From Kribbella sp. ALI-6-A (GTDB lineage: Bacteria > Actinomycetota > Actinomycetes > Propionibacteriales > Kribbellaceae): 64,000 bases of DNA. The first letter of the stretch is position 1, and every line of letters starts with the position of its first letter. Below the pieces are notes generated by a model. It saw only the letters and a list, made by a program, of their open reading frames with translations. It did not search any database and was not told the origin of the DNA. The stretch covers positions 806,001 to 870,000 of the forward strand of contig NZ_MTQN01000009.1 in assembly GCF_001984195.1 (NCBI RefSeq), written 5' to 3'. The translations under genes and the position numbers were made by a program. Of this stretch, positions 60,167 through 64,000 are shown piece by piece.

Positions 60167-61284
60167 GAAGGGTTCCTCGAGGCCAGCACCCGGTTGGTCC
60201 GCCGGACCAGGCCGGGGCCGCGGTAGATGAGACCGGTGTAGATCTGGACCAGGCTCGCACCCGCGTCCAAAAGCCGGCCGGCGTCGTCCGGGTCGAGCAC
60301 TCCGCCGACGCCGATGATCGGCAGCGCTCCCCCGGTCTCGGCGTGGATGTGGGCGACGGTCTTGGCCGAGATCTCGGTCAGCGGCCGGCCGGACAGGCCG
60401 CCCGTCTCCGCGGCCACCGCCTGGTCGGCCGGGGCGATGCCCGGGCGGCCGATCGTGGTGTTGGTGGCGATGATCCCGGCGACGCCGACGTCGGTGCAGA
60501 CGCCGAGCAGTTCGTCGATCGCGGCCTCGGTGAGGTCGGGTGCGATCTTGACCAGGATGGGTTTGGGCTGCGGGCCCGCCACGCCCGGCCCGGCCTCGCC
60601 GGTCGACGAGGACGCGGCGGCTTCACCGGCCCCGGACAGCGAGCCGGCCTCGGCGCGCAGCGCGGTGAGCAGCTCACGCAGGTGTCCGGCGTCCTGCAGC
60701 GACCGCAGCCCCGGGGTGTTCGGCGAGCTGACGTTCACCGCGAAGTAGTCGCCGAAGCGGTAGAGCCGGCGCAGCGAGGTGACGTAGTCCTCGACCGCCT
60801 CCTCCAGCGGCGTGACCTTCGACTTGCCGATCGAGATCCCCAGCGGGTACCCCAGCTCGCCGTACGCCGAAAGCCGCTCGGCCAGTGCGGCCGAGCCGAG
60901 GTTGTTGAACCCCATCCGGTTGATCACGGCCTCGCTCTGGACCAGCCGGAACAGCCGCGGCTTCTCGTTGCCCGGCTGCGGGTGCGCGGTCACCGTGCCG
61001 ACCTCGACGAACCCGAAGCCGAGCGCCCGCCAGGCCGGCAGGGCGATCCCGTTCTTGTCCATCCCGGCGGCCAGCCCGACCGGGCTCGGGAACCGCACCC
61101 CGAACACCGTCCGGGCCAGCGAGCCCGGCAGCGCGCCGTACGTACGCGAGAGAGCGCTCACCGCGCCCGGCACCCGACTCAGCCGCCGCAACCCGTGCAG
61201 CGTCTGCTCGTGCGCCACCTCGGCGTCACCCCGGCCCAGCCGGTACAGGACCGGCCGGACCAGGGATTCGTACGCCGTACTCAC
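60163..61284 (-). CDS. pyrD: Dihydroorotate dehydrogenase (quinone), class 2
   Basis: 373 residues. An N-terminal membrane-associating helical segment ([18 protein letters not shown]) marks the quinone-linked class 2. FMN-barrel motifs are [45 protein letters not shown] (catalytic Ser region), [17 protein letters not shown] and IIGVGGV. It oxidises dihydroorotate to orotate at the membrane. Residues about 215-240 hold an extra Gly/Ala/Ser/Glu-rich loop ([16 protein letters not shown]). The start overlaps the carB stop by four bases. Confidence 0.96.
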   Translation of the reverse strand: MSTAYESLVRPVLYRLGRGDAEVAHEQTLHGLRRLSRVPGAVSALSRTYGALPGSLARTVFGVRFPSPVGLAAGMDKNGIALPAWRALGFGFVEVGTVTAHPQPGNEKPRLFRLVQSEAVINRMGFNNLGSAALAERLSAYGELGYPLGISIGKSKVTPLEEAVEDYVTSLRRLYRFGDYFAVNVSSPNTPGLRSLQDAGHLRELLTALRAEAGSLSGAGEAAASSSTGEAGPGVAGPQPKPILVKIAPDLTEAAIDELLGVCTDVGVAGIIATNTTIGRPGIAPADQAVAAETGGLSGRPLTEISAKTVAHIHAETGGALPIIGVGGVLDPDDAGRLLDAGASLVQIYTGLIYRGPGLVRRTNRVLASRNPS

Positions 61285-64000
61285 TGCTGACCGCGGATCC
61301 GCGACACCCAGTCCTGCAGCGACCGCACTCCGATGTCACCGGCCCGCTGCGCCTCGATGCCCTGCACCGCGGCGGCCAGGCCCTGCACGGTGGTGATGCA
61401 CGGGATGTTGCGCGCCACCGCCGCACTGCGGATCTCGTAGCCGTCGATCCGCGGCGACCCGCCCTGGGTCATCCCGATCGGGGTGTTGACGATCAGGTTC
61501 AGCTCGCCGTCCTGGACCATCTGGACGATCGTCGGCTCACCGTTCGGGCCGGGGCCCTGGCTGCTCTTGCGCACGGTGACCGCCTCGACGCCGTTACGCC
61601 GCAGCACCTCGGCGGTGCCCTGCGTCGCGTAGATCTGGAAGCCCAGGTCGGCCAGCCGCTTGACCGGGAAGATCATGTGCCGCTTGTCGCGGTTGGCGAC
61701 CGACACGAAGACCTTGCCCTCGCCTGGCAGTGGCTGCGACGCCCCGGCCTGCGACTTCGCGAACGCCGTACCGAAGGTGTCGTCGATGCCCATCACCTCG
61801 CCGGTCGAGCGCATCTCCGGCCCGAGCAGCGTGTCGACCGAGCCGCCGTCGATGGTCCGGAACCGGTTGAACGGCATCACCGCTTCCTTGACCGCGATCG
61901 GCGTCGACGGCGGCAGCGTGCCCCCGTCGCCCTGCGCCGGCAGCATGCCCTCGGCCCGCAGCTCGGCGATCGTGGCGCCGAGCATCACCCGCGCGGCCGC
62001 CTTGGCCAGCGGGGTCGCGGTGGCCTTCGACACGAACGGTACGGTCCGCGACGCCCGCGGGTTGGCCTCCAGGACGTACAGCACGTCCCCGGCCAGCGCG
62101 TACTGCACGTTCAGCAGCCCGCGCACCCCGACGCCGCGCGCGATCGCCTCGGTCGACTGCCGGATCTTCTCGATGTCGGCGTTGCCGAGCGTGATCGGCG
62201 GCAGCGCGCAGGACGAGTCGCCGGAGTGCACACCCGCCTCCTCGATGTGCTCCATCACGCCGCCGAGGAACAACTGCTCGCCGTCGAACAGCCCGTCGAC
62301 GTCGATCTCGACCGCGTCGTCGAGGAACCGGTCGATCAGGACCGGGTGCTCCCACGCGTTCGCCCCGCCGCTGAGCCGCTCCAGCGCGGCGGTCAGCTCG
62401 GCGTCGCTGTAGACGATCTCCATGCCGCGTCCACCGAGCACGTACGACGGCCGGACCAGCACCGGGAAGCCGATCTCCTCGGCCACCGTGTGCGCTTCCG
62501 CGGCCGACAGCGCCGTGCCGTGCTTCGGGGCGGGCAGGTTGGCGTCGGCCAGCACCTTGCCGAACGCGCCGCGCTCCTCGGCCAGGTGGATCGCCTCGGG
62601 CGACGTCCCGACGATCGGCACCCCGGCGTCGGCCAGCCGCTGGGCCAGGCCGAGCGGGGTCTGGCCGCCGAGCTGCACGATCACGCCCGCGACCGGGCCC
62701 GCCTGCATCTCGGCGTACACGATCTCCAGGACGTCCTCGGCGGTGAGCGGCTCGAAGTACAGCCGGTCGGAGGTGTCGTAGTCGGTGGAGACCGTCTCGG
62801 GGTTGCAGTTCACCATCACCGTGCAGTAGCCGGCGTCGCGCAGCGCCATCGACGCGTGCACGCAGGAGTAGTCGAACTCGATGCCCTGGCCGATCCGGTT
62901 CGGGCCCGAGCCCAGGATCAAAACGGCCGGGGTCTCCCGCGGCGCGACCTCGGTCTCCTCGTCGTACGAGGAGTAGTGGTACGGCGTGGTGGCGGCGAAT
63001 TCGGCCGCGCAGGTGTCGACGGTCTTGTAGACCGGCCGGATCCCCAGCGCCTGCCGGACGCCGCGGACGACGTCCTCGGAGAGGTCACGGATCTCGGCCA
63101 GCTGCAGGTCGGAGAAGCCGTGCCGCTTGGCCAGCCGGAGGATGTCCGGGGTCAGCCGGGGCGCGGCCGCGACCTGCAGCGCGGTCTCGTGGATCAGGTA
63201 CAGCTGGTCGACGAACCACGGGTCGATCTTGGTCGCGTCGTTGATCTGCTCCGGCGTCGCACCGGCGCGGATCGCGTCCATGATCGTGCGCAGCCGGCCG
63301 TCGTGCGGCGTCTTGATCCGCTCCAGCAGCGGCTCGAGTTCGGTGGCCGGCGAACCGGCCCAGGAGAACCGGGCCTCCGGCTTCTCCAGCGAGCGCAGCG
63401 CCTTCTGCAGCGCCTCGGTGTAGTTGCGGCCGATCGCCATCGCCTCGCCGACGCTCTTCATGTGCGTGGTCAGCGTCGCGTCGGCGGCCGGGAACTTCTC
63501 GAACGCGAACCGCGGCACCTTCACCACCACGTAGTCCAGCGTCGGCTCGAAGCTGGCCGGGGTCTGCTGGGTGATGTCGTTCGGGATCTCGTCCAGGGTG
63601 TAGCCGATCGCGACCTTGGCGGCGATCTTGGCGATCGGGAAGCCGGTCGCCTTGGAGGCCAGCGCGGACGAGCGCGAGACCCGCGGGTTCATCTCGATCA
63701 CGATCAGCCGGCCGTCGGCCGGGTTCACCGCGAACTGGATGTTGCAACCGCCGGTGTCGACCCCGACCTCGCGGATGATGCCGATCGCCAGGTCGCGCAT
63801 GGTCTGGTACTCGCGGTCGGTCAGCGTCATCGCCGGGGCGACGGTGACCGAATCTCCGGTGTGCACGCCCATCGGGTCGACGTTCTCGATCGAGCAGATG
63901 ATCACGACGTTGTCGGCCTTGTCGCGCATCACCTCCAGCTCGTACTCCTTCCAGCCGAGGATCGACTCCTCGATCAGCACCTCGGTGGTCGGGCTGGCGG
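61281..64000 (-). CDS. carB: Carbamoyl phosphate synthase large subunit (N-terminus beyond right edge)
   Basis: About 906 codons are visible; roughly the first 200 residues lie beyond the window. Seen in order: the end of the first ATP-grasp domain ([40 protein letters not shown]), the oligomerisation domain, and the second ATP-grasp ([53 protein letters not shown]). The allosteric MGS-like domain comes last ([17 protein letters not shown]). It makes carbamoyl phosphate for arginine and pyrimidines. It overlaps pyrD by four bases. Confidence 0.97.
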   Translation of the reverse strand, partial: ASPTTEVLIEESILGWKEYELEVMRDKADNVVIICSIENVDPMGVHTGDSVTVAPAMTLTDREYQTMRDLAIGIIREVGVDTGGCNIQFAVNPADGRLIVIEMNPRVSRSSALASKATGFPIAKIAAKVAIGYTLDEIPNDITQQTPASFEPTLDYVVVKVPRFAFEKFPAADATLTTHMKSVGEAMAIGRNYTEALQKALRSLEKPEARFSWAGSPATELEPLLERIKTPHDGRLRTIMDAIRAGATPEQINDATKIDPWFVDQLYLIHETALQVAAAPRLTPDILRLAKRHGFSDLQLAEIRDLSEDVVRGVRQALGIRPVYKTVDTCAAEFAATTPYHYSSYDEETEVAPRETPAVLILGSGPNRIGQGIEFDYSCVHASMALRDAGYCTVMVNCNPETVSTDYDTSDRLYFEPLTAEDVLEIVYAEMQAGPVAGVIVQLGGQTPLGLAQRLADAGVPIVGTSPEAIHLAEERGAFGKVLADANLPAPKHGTALSAAEAHTVAEEIGFPVLVRPSYVLGGRGMEIVYSDAELTAALERLSGGANAWEHPVLIDRFLDDAVEIDVDGLFDGEQLFLGGVMEHIEEAGVHSGDSSCALPPITLGNADIEKIRQSTEAIARGVGVRGLLNVQYALAGDVLYVLEANPRASRTVPFVSKATATPLAKAAARVMLGATIAELRAEGMLPAQGDGGTLPPSTPIAVKEAVMPFNRFRTIDGGSVDTLLGPEMRSTGEVMGIDDTFGTAFAKSQAGASQPLPGEGKVFVSVANRDKRHMIFPVKRLADLGFQIYATQGTAEVLRRNGVEAVTVRKSSQGPGPNGEPTIVQMVQDGELNLIVNTPIGMTQGGSPRIDGYEIRSAAVARNIPCITTVQGLAAAVQGIEAQRAGDIGVRSLQDWVSRIRGQQ

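Noticed and set aside
118..61159. GAGAGCGCTC copies as CebR/LacI-type sugar operators
   Set aside because: Nearly all lie inside coding sequence of unrelated genes, unlike operators, and no CebR gene is in the window.
1..64000. tRNA or rRNA genes
   Set aside because: I saw no T-loop consensus with a matching acceptor stem, and no rRNA-like tracts; a tRNAscan run would be decisive.
1..64000. Insertion sequences, prophage or integrase genes
   Set aside because: No transposase, integrase or phage structural protein is encoded, and no long terminal inverted repeats were found.

Overview
The window is high-GC DNA (roughly 70 percent G+C) with the gene set and codon use of an actinomycete. The markers are an actinobacterial integration host factor (mihF), a PriA without helicase motifs, WYL-domain regulators, many GTG starts, and a pyrD-pyrF-mihF-gmk-rpoZ-coaBC-metK-priA-def-fmt-rsmB backbone. 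The overall style suggests a soil Propionibacteriales member such as Kribbella; that genus guess is inference only. No rRNA, tRNA, IS element, prophage or CRISPR array was found.

Layout. 1-8 kb: end of an unknown disordered protein, a MarR regulator coupled to an epoxide hydrolase, a dienelactone-hydrolase-like enzyme, a large secreted subtilase, and two linked unknown genes. 8-17 kb: a kinase-like phosphotransferase coupled to a metal-dependent deaminase, an AlkB-family dioxygenase behind a probable SOS box, an MFS exporter coupled to a PPOX protein, an orphan histidine kinase, and lactate-dehydrogenase-like lldD divergent from its GntR regulator with a double operator. 17-24 kb: methyltransferase and DUF6069 genes, a histidine kinase with two NarL-type regulators, an ABC exporter, a zinc-ribbon miniprotein and a PIG-L deacetylase. 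24-32 kb: a glycan-degradation group (GH125, ROK repressor, clan GH-D galactosidase-like), a class V aminotransferase, two DMT-type transporters and a hemerythrin.

32.5-64 kb holds the housekeeping backbone, all on the minus strand and read right to left: carB (cut by the right edge), pyrD, pyrF, three small exported paralogues, mihF, gmk, rpoZ, coaBC, metK, priA, def, fmt, rsmB. It is interrupted by two accessory blocks. Between coaBC and metK lie VOC, WYL and ABC exporter genes, acdS, an AlkZ-like glycosylase and an HxlR/CMD pair. Between priA and def lie an ArsR/MFS/HAD group, a hairpin-repeat array, and a secreted C39-like protein with a lipoprotein partner.

Themes. Most accessory enzymes sit beside their own regulator, often with a dyad operator visible in the divergent gap. 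Five independent tandem-repeat expansions occur between 10 and 42 kb, four of them touching coding sequence. A ten-base palindrome-like word (GAGAGCGCTC) is strongly over-represented along the window, mostly inside genes.
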